Below are positions 8,787 through 17,600 of a stretch of DNA of 46,353 bases, piece by piece. The stretch comes from Candidatus Gastranaerophilus phascolarcticola (GTDB lineage: Bacteria; Cyanobacteriota; Vampirovibrionia; Gastranaerophilales; Gastranaerophilaceae). Numbering within the stretch: the first letter of the stretch is position 1; every line of letters begins with the position of its first letter. The notes under the pieces were generated by a model. That model had not been told where the DNA came from. It ran no database searches and worked only from the letters and a program-made list of their open reading frames with translations. A program made the translations under genes and the position numbers. The stretch is taken from positions 77,862 through 124,214 of the forward strand of contig MOYE01000004.1 in assembly GCA_001899335.1 (NCBI GenBank), given 5' to 3'.

Positions 8787-9116
8787 ATGAAAACATTGTT
8801 TATTGATTTGGACGGAGTTTTAAATACCTATACCGGCGATTTTGACGAGAATTATATTCCGCCAATGCGTGACGGTGCAAAAGAATTTTTAGAACAACTA
8901 CGTACTGAATATAAAATAAAAATTTTTACAACCCGTGATAAAGAGCGTGCAGAGAAATGGGTTGAAGAAAACGGACTTACGGATTTAGTTGAGGGTGTAA
9001 CCAATTATAAAGAGCCGTGCTATTTGATAATTGACGACAGATGCGTACGTTTTGGCGGCGACTATCAAAATACACTAGCCCAAATCCAAGCATACAAACC
9101 CTGGTACAGAGAATAA
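8787..9116 (+). CDS. Small HAD-like hydrolase
   Basis: A 109-residue single-domain protein of the HAD superfamily. Motif I is at residues 4-11 (LFIDLDGVLN, the nucleophile Asp being in DLDG). Motif II is the Thr of IFTTRD near residue 49. Motif IV is IIDDR near residues 86-90. There is no room for a cap domain, so the active site is open, as in small phosphatases of phosphoproteins, nucleotides or sugars; the substrate cannot be read from sequence. No clear Shine-Dalgarno sequence precedes the ATG. Its stop lies next to the stop of the convergent XRE regulator. Confidence 0.7.
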   Translation: MKTLFIDLDGVLNTYTGDFDENYIPPMRDGAKEFLEQLRTEYKIKIFTTRDKERAEKWVEENGLTDLVEGVTNYKEPCYLIIDDRCVRFGGDYQNTLAQIQAYKPWYRE

Positions 9117-9117
9117 T

Positions 9118-9405
9118 TTACTTGTAAAAATCAAAATCAGGTGGAAGTTCTGCCTCAATCATCTTGGCAAACTCCGAAAACTTCATTCCAAAAGCGTTTG
9201 CTAACTTCCACATCGTAGTAATTTTCGTATCGCTTACCCCTTTTTCCAAATACGACAACAACCCGTTGCCTATATCATATTCGTATGAAAACTTATTTAT
9301 CCCCGTTTGAGAACGCAGGCGTTCACGTTTCACGACACGTCCTATGGCTTTCAAAAGTATATCTTTGTTCTTCTCTAACAATTCTTTATCATCAACCACT
9401 TGCAT
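9118..9405 (-). CDS. XRE-family helix-turn-helix regulator
   Basis: A 95-residue protein with a helix-turn-helix of the XRE/Cro type: LLKAIGRVVKRERLRSQTGI then YDIGNGLLSYLEKGVSDTKI, followed by WKLANAFGMKFSEF, the usual final helix of the domain (residues about 17-83). There is no additional sensory domain. It is divergent from prepilin copy 1, and the 77 bases between the two genes contain a 32-bp imperfect dyad (9432-9463). A TATAAT box for this gene lies on the minus strand at 9435-9430, partly inside the dyad, so autoregulation together with control of copy 1 is plausible. That regulatory link is inference. Confidence 0.82.
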   Translation of the reverse strand: MQVVDDKELLEKNKDILLKAIGRVVKRERLRSQTGINKFSYEYDIGNGLLSYLEKGVSDTKITTMWKLANAFGMKFSEFAKMIEAELPPDFDFYK

Positions 9406-9431
9406 GTTTCATATTGTAATGTTATAATGAT

Positions 9432-9463
9432 TATATGGTATTGACTATACTCTATACCGTATA
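9432..9463. promoter_or_regulatory. Putative operator: 32-bp imperfect dyad
   Basis: The 32 bases are symmetric about position 447.5 of this block (9447/9448), with 13 of 16 base pairs matching. The core half-site is GGTATnGAnTA on each side, flanked by TATA. The dyad overlaps a TTGACT hexamer at 9441-9446 upstream of copy 1 and the TATAAT of the divergent XRE gene (9435-9430, minus). This position suits a repressor or activator site for the XRE protein. The pattern is seen directly; the binding protein is inferred. Confidence 0.6.
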
Positions 9464-9482
9464 TTAGAAAGGATAGATACAC

Positions 9483-10484
9483 ATGCAAAGAGCTTTTACT
9501 ATGGCAGGCGCGGGTCAACGCGCTTTCCTAACTGGCTTACGGGCTTGCGGTCACGCATTTACCATGGCAGAAATACTTCTGTCATTAACAATTATTGGTG
9601 TCGTCGCTGCCATTACTTTACCTAGTTTAACAGGCAACATTAACGAGAGAACTTGGAATACACAACGTAAAGCTCTTTATGCCCGTATGTCACAGGCTAT
9701 TTCACTCATGCCAGCATTAAATGGTTACGGGACTCTTGACGATGCAACTGACACGGCTGCTGAAACTTTTATTACAGCAGGGCTTGCTAAAGTCATGAAA
9801 ATCAACAATATTTGTGATAATGAGCATTTGCAGGATTGCGGCATTCCAACAAAAATTATTCCGACAATAGGCGATGACGGCTCTAATGCAGCATATATTA
9901 ATACGTCAGACATAAAAACTTTTTTTAGTTTAAATAGTTACTTTCACAAAATTCCATTTTTCCCGCAGGATACAAAAGTCGCGGCATTTGAAACACAAAA
10001 CGGCGAAAGTATAATTACATATTATAATCCGCAATGTTCGCACACTACCCAATATTATCAGAATAGTAATAATCATATTTGGTATGTTCCCGAAGTTTGT
10101 GTCAATTTTATCTATGATCTGAATGGCTCCAAAGGTCCAAATACTGTAAATAAGGATATTGGAATAATGACTGTTTTTTACCCGACGGATTCTATCGTTG
10201 CGGCGCCGGTTCTACCTTTAAGGTCTATCTCAAGCGGTAATAACGTTACGCAATACAATGCGGCAAAATTTTGTAGAGATTTCGATTCTGAATTTCGCGC
10301 ACCAAACATTTACGAAGCACAATCAATCGTTACTAACCATAAACTATTAAATCTTAGAAGTGTAATGCTATGGACGAGTGAAATTGAGTCTCCAACGAAG
10401 GGCTGGGTTGTACAGACAAATGAGCCTGTTAGAGGCGCTGTTGACCGTAATGGGGGACGTCGTTTACAATGTGTTAAACGATAA
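9483..10484 (+). CDS. Type IV prepilin-like protein, copy 1 (no G tract)
   Basis: A 333-residue prepilin-like secreted or surface protein. The cleavable leader is about 25 residues, ending in CGHA before FTMAEILLSLTIIGVVAAI; cleavage between Ala25 and Phe26 puts Glu at +5, as needed for prepilin peptidase and pilus assembly. The leader itself contains a second similar site (RAFTMAGAG). After the hydrophobic helix comes the family block PSLTGNINERTWNTQRKALY. The C-terminal part has ICDNEHLQDCG, NFIYDLNGSKGPNTVNKDIG and a final lectin-like region with RAPNIYEAQ, LWTSEI and terminal CVKR, resembling DUF1566. The SD is AAAGGA in the shared AGAAAGGAT leader. Unlike the other copies it has no poly-G tract. 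It abuts lepA tail to tail with no spacer. Confidence 0.85.
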   Translation: MQRAFTMAGAGQRAFLTGLRACGHAFTMAEILLSLTIIGVVAAITLPSLTGNINERTWNTQRKALYARMSQAISLMPALNGYGTLDDATDTAAETFITAGLAKVMKINNICDNEHLQDCGIPTKIIPTIGDDGSNAAYINTSDIKTFFSLNSYFHKIPFFPQDTKVAAFETQNGESIITYYNPQCSHTTQYYQNSNNHIWYVPEVCVNFIYDLNGSKGPNTVNKDIGIMTVFYPTDSIVAAPVLPLRSISSGNNVTQYNAAKFCRDFDSEFRAPNIYEAQSIVTNHKLLNLRSVMLWTSEIESPTKGWVVQTNEPVRGAVDRNGGRRLQCVKR

Positions 10485-12290
10485 CTATTCTTCGTCTAAA
10501 CTTAACACAGCCATGAATGCTTCTTGTGGAACTTCTACGCGACCGACTGATTTCATACGTTTTTTACCGCGTTTTTGTTTCTCAAGAAGTTTTCTCTTAC
10601 GTGTGATGTCACCGCCGTAGCATTTATCAAGTACGTTTTTACGCATCGCTTTAATTGTCGTCCTTGCGATTACACGACCGCCGATTGCTGCCTGAACAGG
10701 AACTTCAAAAAGCTGTTTCGGGATAATTTCTTTCAATTTTGCGGTCAATTTTTGTCCGATATAAAACGCATTATCTTCGTGACAGATTACAGAAAGCGCG
10801 TCAACGATTTCGCCCGCAAGAAGTACGTCAAGTTTAACAAGTTTTGAACGTTTGTAGTCGTGAAATTCATAATCCAAACTTGCATAACCTTTTGTACGTG
10901 ATTTCAACTGATCGTAAAAATCAGTAATTACTTCACTTAACGGGATATGGTATTCCAAGTTCGCACGAACTTTATCAATATATGTCATATTAATGAAAAT
11001 TCCGCGTTTCGTTTGGCATAAATCCATTAAAGTTCCAACGTAATCGTTTGGGGTAATAATTTGAACTTTAACGTATGGTTCTTCAATATAGTCGCGAACC
11101 TGTGCCGGCGGAAGGTTTGCAGGGTTGTCGATTTCAACCATTTTTCCGTCTGTTGTATAAACCTTATAAATTACGGACGGCGCTGTTGTTACTAGAGCAA
11201 GGTTGTATTCACGCTCCAAACGTTCCTGCGCGATTTCCATGTGAAGCATTCCCAAAAAACCGCAACGGAAACCAAAGCCCAAAGCGCTTGAGGTTTCTGG
11301 CTCAAATGTGATACTGCTATCGTTGAGTTTTAATTTTTCGAGTGCCTCTTTTAAATCGTGATAATCTTCGTTATCTACAGGGTACATGCCTGAAAATACC
11401 ATAGGAAGTGCTTCTTTGTATCCTGCGAGAGGTTCTTTTGCGGGGTTTTCGACGCTTGTCAGAGTATCGCCGACAAAACGGGTTAATTCTTTAATAGAAC
11501 CTGCAAAATAGCCTACGTCACCGCAGATTAATTCTTCTGTTTGAACACGCGCCGGCGTTTGATACCCGAGTTCAACGACTTCATACTCTTTGCCTGACGC
11601 CATAAACCGAACTTTTTCACCTAAGCGCATTTTGCCGTCCATAATTTTGAAACAGCAAACAGTACCTAAATACTGGTCATAAGCACTATCGAACACAAGT
11701 GCACGCAACGGCTTATCAGAGGTGTCTTCCGGCGGCGGAACAAATTCCACAACAGCCTCAAGTACATCTTCAATACCAATTCCGGCTTTTGCGCTGACAG
11801 GAATTGCCATTGAGGCATCAATCCCTAAAACTTCTTCAATTTCCGCCTTTACGCGTTCAACATCCGCGGACGGAAGGTCTATTTTATTAATAACCGGAAT
11901 AATTTCAAGGTTTTGTTCAATTGCAAGGTAGACATTGGCAAGCGTTTGAGCCTCAACACCCTGCGTTGCGTCAACGATTAAAAGCGCGCCTTCACACGCC
12001 GCTAACGAGCGTGAAACTTCATAAGAAAAATCCACGTGACCCGGTGTGTCAATAAGGTTTAGGATATAATCTTTTCCGGCTTTGGATTTGTAATTCATAC
12101 GCGCGGAGTTCAATTTAATAGTAATTCCGCGTTCGCGCTCAATGTCCATTGAGTCTAAAATCTGGTTTTGCATATCGCGTTGGGCTACAGTTCCGGTGTG
12201 CTCCAAAAGTCTGTCGGCAAGTGTTGATTTTCCATGGTCGATATGCGCTATTATACAAAAGTTTCTTACATTTTCTCTATATTTTTTCAT
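10485..12290 (-). CDS. lepA: Elongation factor 4 (LepA)
   Basis: A 601-residue LepA/EF4, the standard length. EF4 is a ribosome-associated translational GTPase that acts on the elongating or assembling ribosome. The GTPase motifs are all present near the N-terminus: G1 AHIDHGKST (residues 15-23), G2 region RERGITIK, G3 DTPGHVDF, G4 NKIDLPSAD and G5 SAKAG. The LepA-specific C-terminal end reads [21 protein letters not shown]. The promoter seems to be TTGTAC (12325-12320) and TATAAT (12303-12298) on the minus strand with a 16-base spacer, leaving only 7 bases before the ATG and no Shine-Dalgarno, so a leaderless mRNA is likely. Confidence 0.97.
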   Translation of the reverse strand: MKKYRENVRNFCIIAHIDHGKSTLADRLLEHTGTVAQRDMQNQILDSMDIERERGITIKLNSARMNYKSKAGKDYILNLIDTPGHVDFSYEVSRSLAACEGALLIVDATQGVEAQTLANVYLAIEQNLEIIPVINKIDLPSADVERVKAEIEEVLGIDASMAIPVSAKAGIGIEDVLEAVVEFVPPPEDTSDKPLRALVFDSAYDQYLGTVCCFKIMDGKMRLGEKVRFMASGKEYEVVELGYQTPARVQTEELICGDVGYFAGSIKELTRFVGDTLTSVENPAKEPLAGYKEALPMVFSGMYPVDNEDYHDLKEALEKLKLNDSSITFEPETSSALGFGFRCGFLGMLHMEIAQERLEREYNLALVTTAPSVIYKVYTTDGKMVEIDNPANLPPAQVRDYIEEPYVKVQIITPNDYVGTLMDLCQTKRGIFINMTYIDKVRANLEYHIPLSEVITDFYDQLKSRTKGYASLDYEFHDYKRSKLVKLDVLLAGEIVDALSVICHEDNAFYIGQKLTAKLKEIIPKQLFEVPVQAAIGGRVIARTTIKAMRKNVLDKCYGGDITRKRKLLEKQKRGKKRMKSVGRVEVPQEAFMAVLSLDEE

Positions 12291-12297
12291 AACTATG

Positions 12298-12325
12298 ATT
12301 ATATTTGAAAAATTCCCGAGTACAA
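12298..12325 (-). promoter_or_regulatory. Predicted lepA promoter (leaderless)
   Basis: Minus-strand TTGTAC (12325-12320), 16-base spacer and TATAAT (12303-12298). Initiation about 7 bases downstream would start at or next to the lepA ATG. Confidence 0.5.
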
Positions 12326-12345
12326 GAGTTGCTTTATAAAAGTTT

Positions 12346-12363
12346 ACCGCCGGTCGGGGCGGT
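12346..12363. terminator. GC-rich hairpin between lepA and the MATE gene
   Basis: A perfect 6-bp stem ACCGCC (12346-12351) with GGCGGT (12358-12363), loop GGTCGG, followed by CTTTT on the plus strand. It lies between two divergent genes, so it would not end either of them; it could insulate or attenuate read-through or be a relic. Confidence 0.4.
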
Positions 12364-12383
12364 CTTTTAAATTAGACAATAGC

Positions 12384-12411
12384 TTGCGGTTATGATTGTT
12401 TCTAATATAAT
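12384..12411 (+). promoter_or_regulatory. Predicted promoter of the MATE gene
   Basis: TTGCGG (12384-12389), 16-base spacer and perfect TATAAT (12406-12411), only 9 bases before the ATG at 12421. This again predicts a leaderless or nearly leaderless mRNA. Confidence 0.5.
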
Positions 12412-12420
12412 AAGTATATT

Positions 12421-13728
12421 ATGTTTAAACGATACGTAAAAGATTTAATAAATATCGCATTGCCCATAATCATGGGAAACCTTGGTTTTATTTTGATAGG
12501 TGTGGGAGATGTGCTGATTGCCGGAAGACATTCGACTGACACGCTTGCCGCAATTAGTATCGCAACCGCAATAATCAACTGTATTGTAACTTTCGGTATA
12601 GGGATTTTAACCGGAATTTCTCCGATTTTATCAAACTACCGCGGTGAAAATCAAAACGCTAAAAGATATTTCTTTTCATCAATAAGATTTGCTATTATCC
12701 TTGCGGTTTTGATTTCACTCGTAATCCTCGGATGCATTCCGCTGATTGATTATTTAAAGTTTGAACCGCATCTTGTCCCGATGATTAAGGAATATATGTT
12801 GATTACTGCGTTTTCAACTTTCGGGGCGTACGTCCACTGTGCGGTAAAGGAATATTTGCAGGCATTTGAAATCGTTTTTATCCCGAATTTAGTCACGGTA
12901 TTATGTGTATTTTTAAACGTAGCATTGAATATTATACTTGTTTTCGGCTGCGGCCCTATTCCGTCACTCGGAGTTGCAGGTTTGGCAATCGCAAGTTTGA
13001 TTGTTAGATATGTAATGGGTTTAACACTTTATTTCTACGCGCTTTATAAAATGCGCCCGCGCGATTATCACCACACAGGTTTTTACAAAAGCCTTTTGAG
13101 AATAGGCTTGCCGATTTCGTGCGCTATCCTGGTAGAATTTGTTGCATTTAATATTATAGTTATTTTCCTGGGAAAAGTTTCCGGCGTCTATGCCGCGGCT
13201 CAAAACATCGTATGCACACTGACAACCGTATCATTTATGGTTCCGCTGGCGATTTCAAACGCTATTGCCGTTAAGGCAGGATTCGCAAACGGTGCGCATA
13301 ACACCGAAGACTTTAAAAGATATTCATTTATCGGAATGGCTCTTTGTACAGGATTTATGGCTTGTAGTGCGATTATCATAACTTTATTCCCGGCATTCTT
13401 AATCGGACTTTTCACAAATGATGCAGAACTTATCAAAATTACAGTTCCGGTTGTTGCATATCTTGGAATTTTTCAAGTCTTCGACGGCTTACAAATTGCA
13501 CTTGCAGGTGTGTTTAAGGGTTTGAAAAATACAAAGATTGTATTTATCGCAAACTTCACTGCATACTGGCTGATTTCAATCCCGCTCGGATATACGCTTG
13601 CGTTCAAATATGGGCTAACACTTCTCGGTTTTTGGATAAGTTTAATCGTAAGTGCTGTGGTTCTTTGTATAATTATGCTTTCTTATTTCGCAAGATGTTT
13701 GAAAAAAATGAACTTTATGGTATATTAA
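12421..13728 (+). CDS. MATE family cation-coupled exporter
   Basis: A 435-residue inner-membrane protein with about 12 hydrophobic segments in two halves, the normal layout of MATE transporters, which export drugs, metabolites or organic cations in exchange for Na+ or H+. The N-terminal segment IALPIIMGNLGFILIGVGDV and the matching second-half segment LRIGLPISCAILVEFVAFNI are the family repeats (residues about 12 and 220). The substrate cannot be deduced. No Shine-Dalgarno is visible; the -10 box ends 9 bases before the ATG. The gene is followed after 5 bases by the ndk ribosome-binding site region, so mate-ndk-tgt may be one transcript. Confidence 0.9.
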   Translation: MFKRYVKDLINIALPIIMGNLGFILIGVGDVLIAGRHSTDTLAAISIATAIINCIVTFGIGILTGISPILSNYRGENQNAKRYFFSSIRFAIILAVLISLVILGCIPLIDYLKFEPHLVPMIKEYMLITAFSTFGAYVHCAVKEYLQAFEIVFIPNLVTVLCVFLNVALNIILVFGCGPIPSLGVAGLAIASLIVRYVMGLTLYFYALYKMRPRDYHHTGFYKSLLRIGLPISCAILVEFVAFNIIVIFLGKVSGVYAAAQNIVCTLTTVSFMVPLAISNAIAVKAGFANGAHNTEDFKRYSFIGMALCTGFMACSAIIITLFPAFLIGLFTNDAELIKITVPVVAYLGIFQVFDGLQIALAGVFKGLKNTKIVFIANFTAYWLISIPLGYTLAFKYGLTLLGFWISLIVSAVVLCIIMLSYFARCLKKMNFMVY

Positions 13729-13745
13729 GATAAATGGAGGGAATT

Positions 13746-14219
13746 ATGCATACAGAAGAAAGAACTTTTATAGCCGTTAAACCTGACGGAGTAAGAAGAG
13801 GATTGATTGGGGAAGTTTTAAGACGTTTTGAGGCAAAAGGTTATAAGATTATCGGCTTAAAAATGTTACAAGTTACAAATGAACAGGCTGCCGCTCACTA
13901 CGCAGAGCACGAAGGCAAACCGTTCTACCCTCGTTTATTAAAATATATTCAAAGCGGTCCGGTTGTTGCGATTGCGCTTAAAGGTTACAACGTTGTTGCC
14001 GGTGCCCGTCACATGATGGGAGCAACTGACCCTGATAAAGCTGAAGTCGGCACAATGAGAGCGGATTTCGCACAAGTTAAAGAATATAATATTGTTCACG
14101 GTTCAGACAGTGTTGAAAGCGCTGAAAGAGAACTTGCAATTTATTTCCGTCCGGAAGAACTTCTTGAGGGCGCAAAATCTATGTCAGAATTAGTTGTAGA
14201 AAGTTTGGACGCAGATTAA
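13746..14219 (+). CDS. ndk: Nucleoside diphosphate kinase
   Basis: Ndk transfers the gamma phosphate of ATP to NDPs through a phospho-histidine and balances nucleotide pools. The protein begins MHTEERTFIAVKPDGVRRGL; I chose the ATG at 13746 because GGAGGG at 13736-13741 is an excellent Shine-Dalgarno at 4 bases, whereas the in-frame ATG at 13734 has none and lies on the SD. Motifs: KPDGVRRGLIGEV, ARHMMGATDP and the catalytic-His segment NIVHGSDSVESAERE. About 157 residues, slightly longer than the usual 140-150 because of a short C-terminal extension. It lies between mate and tgt. Confidence 0.97.
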   Translation: MHTEERTFIAVKPDGVRRGLIGEVLRRFEAKGYKIIGLKMLQVTNEQAAAHYAEHEGKPFYPRLLKYIQSGPVVAIALKGYNVVAGARHMMGATDPDKAEVGTMRADFAQVKEYNIVHGSDSVESAERELAIYFRPEELLEGAKSMSELVVESLDAD

Positions 14220-14227
14220 GGGTTAAG

Positions 14228-15352
14228 ATGAACGGCGAAGAAAAGTATTTTAATTACACACTTGTTCACAAATGTAAACAATCCGGCGCGCGAGCAGGAG
14301 TTTTTGAAACCCCGCACGGGATAATTGAAACACCTGTTTTTATGCCTGTCGGAACAAATTCCGCCGTTAAAACCTTAACGACCGACCAAATTTACGATAC
14401 CGGTGCGCAGATTATTCTGTCAAATTCATATCACCTGTACTTGCGTGCAGGTACAAAACGCATAAGAAATTTTGGCGGCATTCACGGCTGGATGAATTGG
14501 CATAAACCTGTTCTTACGGATTCGGGTGGTTTTCAGGTGTTTTCACTTTCAAATCTTAGAAAAATTACCGAGGACGGTGTCGAATTTCGTGACCCTAAAG
14601 ACGGAAGCAAACATTTTATCTCGCCTGAAAAATCAATGGAAATTCAGCAGGATATCGGCGCTGATATTATAATGGCGTTTGATGAATGCGCGCCATACCC
14701 TTGTGACCACCAGCACGCGAAAAAAGCAATGGAACGCACTCACCGCTGGTTAGAACGCTGCGTAAAAGCAAAAACTAATCCGCGTCAGGCATTGTTTCCG
14801 ATTGTTCAGGGCGCATTTTTTGATGATTTGAGAAAAGAAAGCGCACGGGTAATATCTCAATATGACGCCGTGGGTTACGCGATTGGCGGAGTAAGTGTCG
14901 GCGAACCGGCAGATGTTAAAAATTACTTTGTCAAACTCACAGCACCGCTTTTGCCGGAAAACAAACCGCGTTACCTTATGGGTGTCGGAACCCCTGAAGA
15001 TTTACTAGACGGGATTAAAAACGGCGTTGATATGTTTGATTGTGTTCTTCCTACGAGAAACGCACGTCACGGCTCGTTCTTTACATGGGAAGGCAAGAGA
15101 AATATTAAAAATAAAGCGTTTGAAGACGACGCAGGTCCACTTGACGAAAAGTGTGATTGTTATGCTTGTAGAAACCATTCCAAAGCCTACATTCGTCACC
15201 TGTTCCGTTGCCAGGAAAACACGGCGGCGACATTACTTTCAATCCATAACACGAAATTTTTAGTGGATTTTGCGAAGAAAGCCCGTCAGGCAATATTGGA
15301 AGACAGGTTTGAAGATTTCTACAACGAACATTATGAAAAGCTCGTAAAATAG
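14228..15352 (+). CDS. tgt: tRNA-guanine transglycosylase (Tgt)
   Basis: A 374-residue bacterial-type Tgt, which exchanges guanine 34 in the anticodon of GUN tRNAs for preQ1 on the way to queuosine. Seen: SNSYHLYLRAG, TDSGGFQVFSL with the catalytic-pocket Asp, MAFDECAPYP, VGYAIGGVSVGEP and the nucleophile region GVDMFDCVLPTRNARHG. The zinc site is CDCYACRNHSKAYIRHL near residues 310-330 with a distal His. It starts 8 bases after ndk. Confidence 0.97.
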   Translation: MNGEEKYFNYTLVHKCKQSGARAGVFETPHGIIETPVFMPVGTNSAVKTLTTDQIYDTGAQIILSNSYHLYLRAGTKRIRNFGGIHGWMNWHKPVLTDSGGFQVFSLSNLRKITEDGVEFRDPKDGSKHFISPEKSMEIQQDIGADIIMAFDECAPYPCDHQHAKKAMERTHRWLERCVKAKTNPRQALFPIVQGAFFDDLRKESARVISQYDAVGYAIGGVSVGEPADVKNYFVKLTAPLLPENKPRYLMGVGTPEDLLDGIKNGVDMFDCVLPTRNARHGSFFTWEGKRNIKNKAFEDDAGPLDEKCDCYACRNHSKAYIRHLFRCQENTAATLLSIHNTKFLVDFAKKARQAILEDRFEDFYNEHYEKLVK

Positions 15353-15393
15353 GATATGTTGCCAAACTTTTTACTTTATAATATTATATAAAA

Positions 15394-16911
15394 ATGAGTT
15401 TAGATAGCATAATTGACAGTTTGCTGTCACCGATAGCCGATAAAATTTCAAGCATAATCTTTTGCTCCGTAACTATTGGGGGAGTAAAGGTTGAGCTGCT
15501 TGTAGCCCTGCTTATTATTGCCGCACTTTACTTCACTTTTCGTTTAAGATTTGTAGGAATTTGGGGTTTTAAACACGCAGTACGATTAATCGCAAAACGT
15601 TATGAACACAATGACAATTTCAAACGCCAGAAAAAGGGAGAAGTTTCATCATTTCAGGCTCTAACGGCTACGATTTCAGCATCAGCCGGCATCGGAAACG
15701 TTGCAGGTTCTGCAGCTGCGGTTTCAATAGGCGGTCCGGGCGTAATCTTTTGGATGATTATTGCAGGCTTTTTCTCAATGGCGTTGAAATTCGCAGAAGT
15801 TCTACTCGGGCTTAAATTCAGAAAAATTAACAAAGACGGAACCGTTGCTGGCGGTCCTATGTATTATATTCTTGGCGGCTTGAAAGGGAAATATCTTGCA
15901 CCAATTGCCCCGCATCTTGCAAAAATTTATGCCCTATGCTGTATTTTCGCAATGATTGGCGGTTGGAATTTATTCCAAATTAACGCAATGACCGCACAGA
16001 TTACAGAGGTTACAGGCGGCGAAACCAGTTTCTTTGCAGGACAAAGCTGGCTGGTCGGTTTAATCGTTGCGATTATAACATTTGTCACAATCATAGGCGG
16101 AATAAAAGCTATCGGAAAATTTACTTCAAAAGTAACACCGGTTATGTGCTCATTGTATGTAACATCTGCATTAATAATTTGTTTGGTAAATATTCACCAT
16201 ATCCCGGAAACTATTGTCACAATTGTAAAAGAAGCATTCGAGCCAAAAGCCATTCAGGGCGGAATGTTTGCGTGCTTACTTTGGGGATTTAGACGCGCAA
16301 TGTTCGCTAACGAAGCAGGTTTAGGCACCGCGCCGATTGCTTTTTCTGCGGTTAAAACTTCAAAACCGGTTGCACAGGCTTTCATCGCAATGCTTCAGCC
16401 GTTCGTTGACACGGTAATCGTAGGTTCCGCAACAGCATTTATAATCGTCGTTTCTGGAGTTTACCTGCAAAATACCGGACTTGCCGGAATTGAATTGACC
16501 TCTAAAGCGTTCGGAAGTGTTTGCCCGTTCTTCCCTATTCTCTTAACATTTATGGCAAGCTGTTTTGTACTTTCCACAATGCTTTGCGGCTCATACTACG
16601 GGGTTAAAAGCTGGACATTTTTATTCGGTGATACAAAATTGACAACCCGAACTTTTCAGGTAATATATTGTTTATTCATAGTAATCGGTTCTGCTATGAA
16701 TTTTGAAAGTATCATCAATTTGTCTGATGCTTTTACACTATTTTTAGCAGTGCCTAATCTATTTGCAGTATTTTTGCTTTCAAACCTTGTAATTAAAGAA
16801 TTTAAGCGATATTGTAAGAAATATAATATAGGAATATATAGCAGTAAGGAGAGACTTAATGATGAAGAAAGAATGTTTGGAGATAGTAGAAAAGAAATGT
16901 CAAAGTTGTAA
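15394..16911 (+). CDS. AGCS family sodium:alanine/glycine symporter
   Basis: A 505-residue inner-membrane transporter of the alanine or glycine:cation symporter family, which imports Ala or Gly with Na+. About 11 membrane segments. Family motifs: SAGIGNVAGSAAAVSIGGPG, then FFSMALKFAEVLLGLKFR, GGPMYYILGG, and FRRAMFANEAGLGTAPIAFS in the centre. A good promoter TTGCCA, 17 bases, TATTAT ends about 9 bases before the ATG, and no Shine-Dalgarno is seen, so the message may be leaderless. The last 53 bases overlap the start of the uracil-DNA glycosylase gene in another frame. Confidence 0.9.
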   Translation: MSLDSIIDSLLSPIADKISSIIFCSVTIGGVKVELLVALLIIAALYFTFRLRFVGIWGFKHAVRLIAKRYEHNDNFKRQKKGEVSSFQALTATISASAGIGNVAGSAAAVSIGGPGVIFWMIIAGFFSMALKFAEVLLGLKFRKINKDGTVAGGPMYYILGGLKGKYLAPIAPHLAKIYALCCIFAMIGGWNLFQINAMTAQITEVTGGETSFFAGQSWLVGLIVAIITFVTIIGGIKAIGKFTSKVTPVMCSLYVTSALIICLVNIHHIPETIVTIVKEAFEPKAIQGGMFACLLWGFRRAMFANEAGLGTAPIAFSAVKTSKPVAQAFIAMLQPFVDTVIVGSATAFIIVVSGVYLQNTGLAGIELTSKAFGSVCPFFPILLTFMASCFVLSTMLCGSYYGVKSWTFLFGDTKLTTRTFQVIYCLFIVIGSAMNFESIINLSDAFTLFLAVPNLFAVFLLSNLVIKEFKRYCKKYNIGIYSSKERLNDEERMFGDSRKEMSKL

Positions 16912-17494
16912 GTCTTGTGCATTAGGCGCAACCCGTACAAACTTGGTATTTTCAGACGGTAATGCAGAAACAGCAAGAATCGTTCTGATAGGAGAAGCTC
17001 CGGGCGAAACAGAAGATTTGGAAGGCAGACCGTTTGTAGGTCGTGCAGGTCAGCTCTTAAATGAATTCTTAGCAGAAGCAGGGATTTCAAGAGAAGAAGA
17101 TTTATATATTATCAACACAGTAAAATGCAGACCGCCGGAAAACAGAGTTCCGACAGATTTGGAAAAGGCTTGCTGCAGCAAATTTTTAAAAGCACAAATT
17201 GACATCATTAAGCCTCAAGCAATAGTACTTTGCGGAGCAACAGCCTTGAAATCCTTTGTAGAACTTGACAAGAAAACAACGATTTCAAAAGTACGCGGTC
17301 AATGGATGACAGTAAGCGTAGACGGAGTAGACTATAGAGCAATGACAATATTCCACCCGTCATACTTGTTAAGAAACCACTCAATGGAAGAAGGTTCACC
17401 AAGAAGATTGATGCAGCAAGACCTTGCAGAAATCAAAAACCAAATTTTAGGCGACAAAGTTTGGTCAAACAATTCACAATGCGCTTGCGTGTAA
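16859..17494 (+). CDS. Family 4 (Fe-S) uracil-DNA glycosylase
   Basis: A 211-residue type 4 UDG, an iron-sulfur base-excision enzyme that removes uracil from DNA. Two of the cluster cysteines are in KCQSCKSCALG (residues 13-23). The catalytic motif is IGEAPGETEDLEGRPFVGRA near 43-62, with VKCRPPENRVPTDLE carrying a further cysteine, and the leucine-loop motif is FHPSYLLRN near the C-terminus. AAGGAG about 7 bases upstream supports the ATG at 16859 or the adjacent one at 16862, although both lie 50 or more bases inside the symporter gene. The last residues QCACV add two cysteines, an unusual tail. Confidence 0.92.
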   Translation: MMKKECLEIVEKKCQSCKSCALGATRTNLVFSDGNAETARIVLIGEAPGETEDLEGRPFVGRAGQLLNEFLAEAGISREEDLYIINTVKCRPPENRVPTDLEKACCSKFLKAQIDIIKPQAIVLCGATALKSFVELDKKTTISKVRGQWMTVSVDGVDYRAMTIFHPSYLLRNHSMEEGSPRRLMQQDLAEIKNQILGDKVWSNNSQCACV

Positions 17495-17512
17495 ACGAAA
17501 ATAAAAGTAGTA

Positions 17513-17543
17513 AACAGGCGGTTCTTTCAGAACCGCCTGTTTT
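17513..17543 (+). terminator. Rho-independent terminator after the UDG gene
   Basis: A perfect 13-bp stem (17513-17525 with 17529-17541), loop TTC, followed by TTTT overlapping the stem end. Only 4 bases separate it from the -35 box of prepilin copy 2. Confidence 0.9.
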
Positions 17544-17546
17544 GTA

Positions 17547-17575
17547 TTGACAACAATGCTATAATAATTTAAAAT
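17547..17575 (+). promoter_or_regulatory. Promoter of prepilin copy 2
   Basis: TTGACA (17547-17552), 17-base spacer, TAAAAT (17570-17575). The same boxes and spacing occur ahead of copies 4 and 5. The shared AGAAAGGAT ribosome-binding leader follows before the ATG at 17601. Confidence 0.75.
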
Positions 17576-17600
17576 AATTATAAAAGAAAGGATAGGATAT

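Noticed and set aside
16656..17090. Minus-strand 144-codon ORF over the AGCS/UDG junction
   Set aside because: It is the antisense of two conserved genes and leucine/serine-rich without a start signal.
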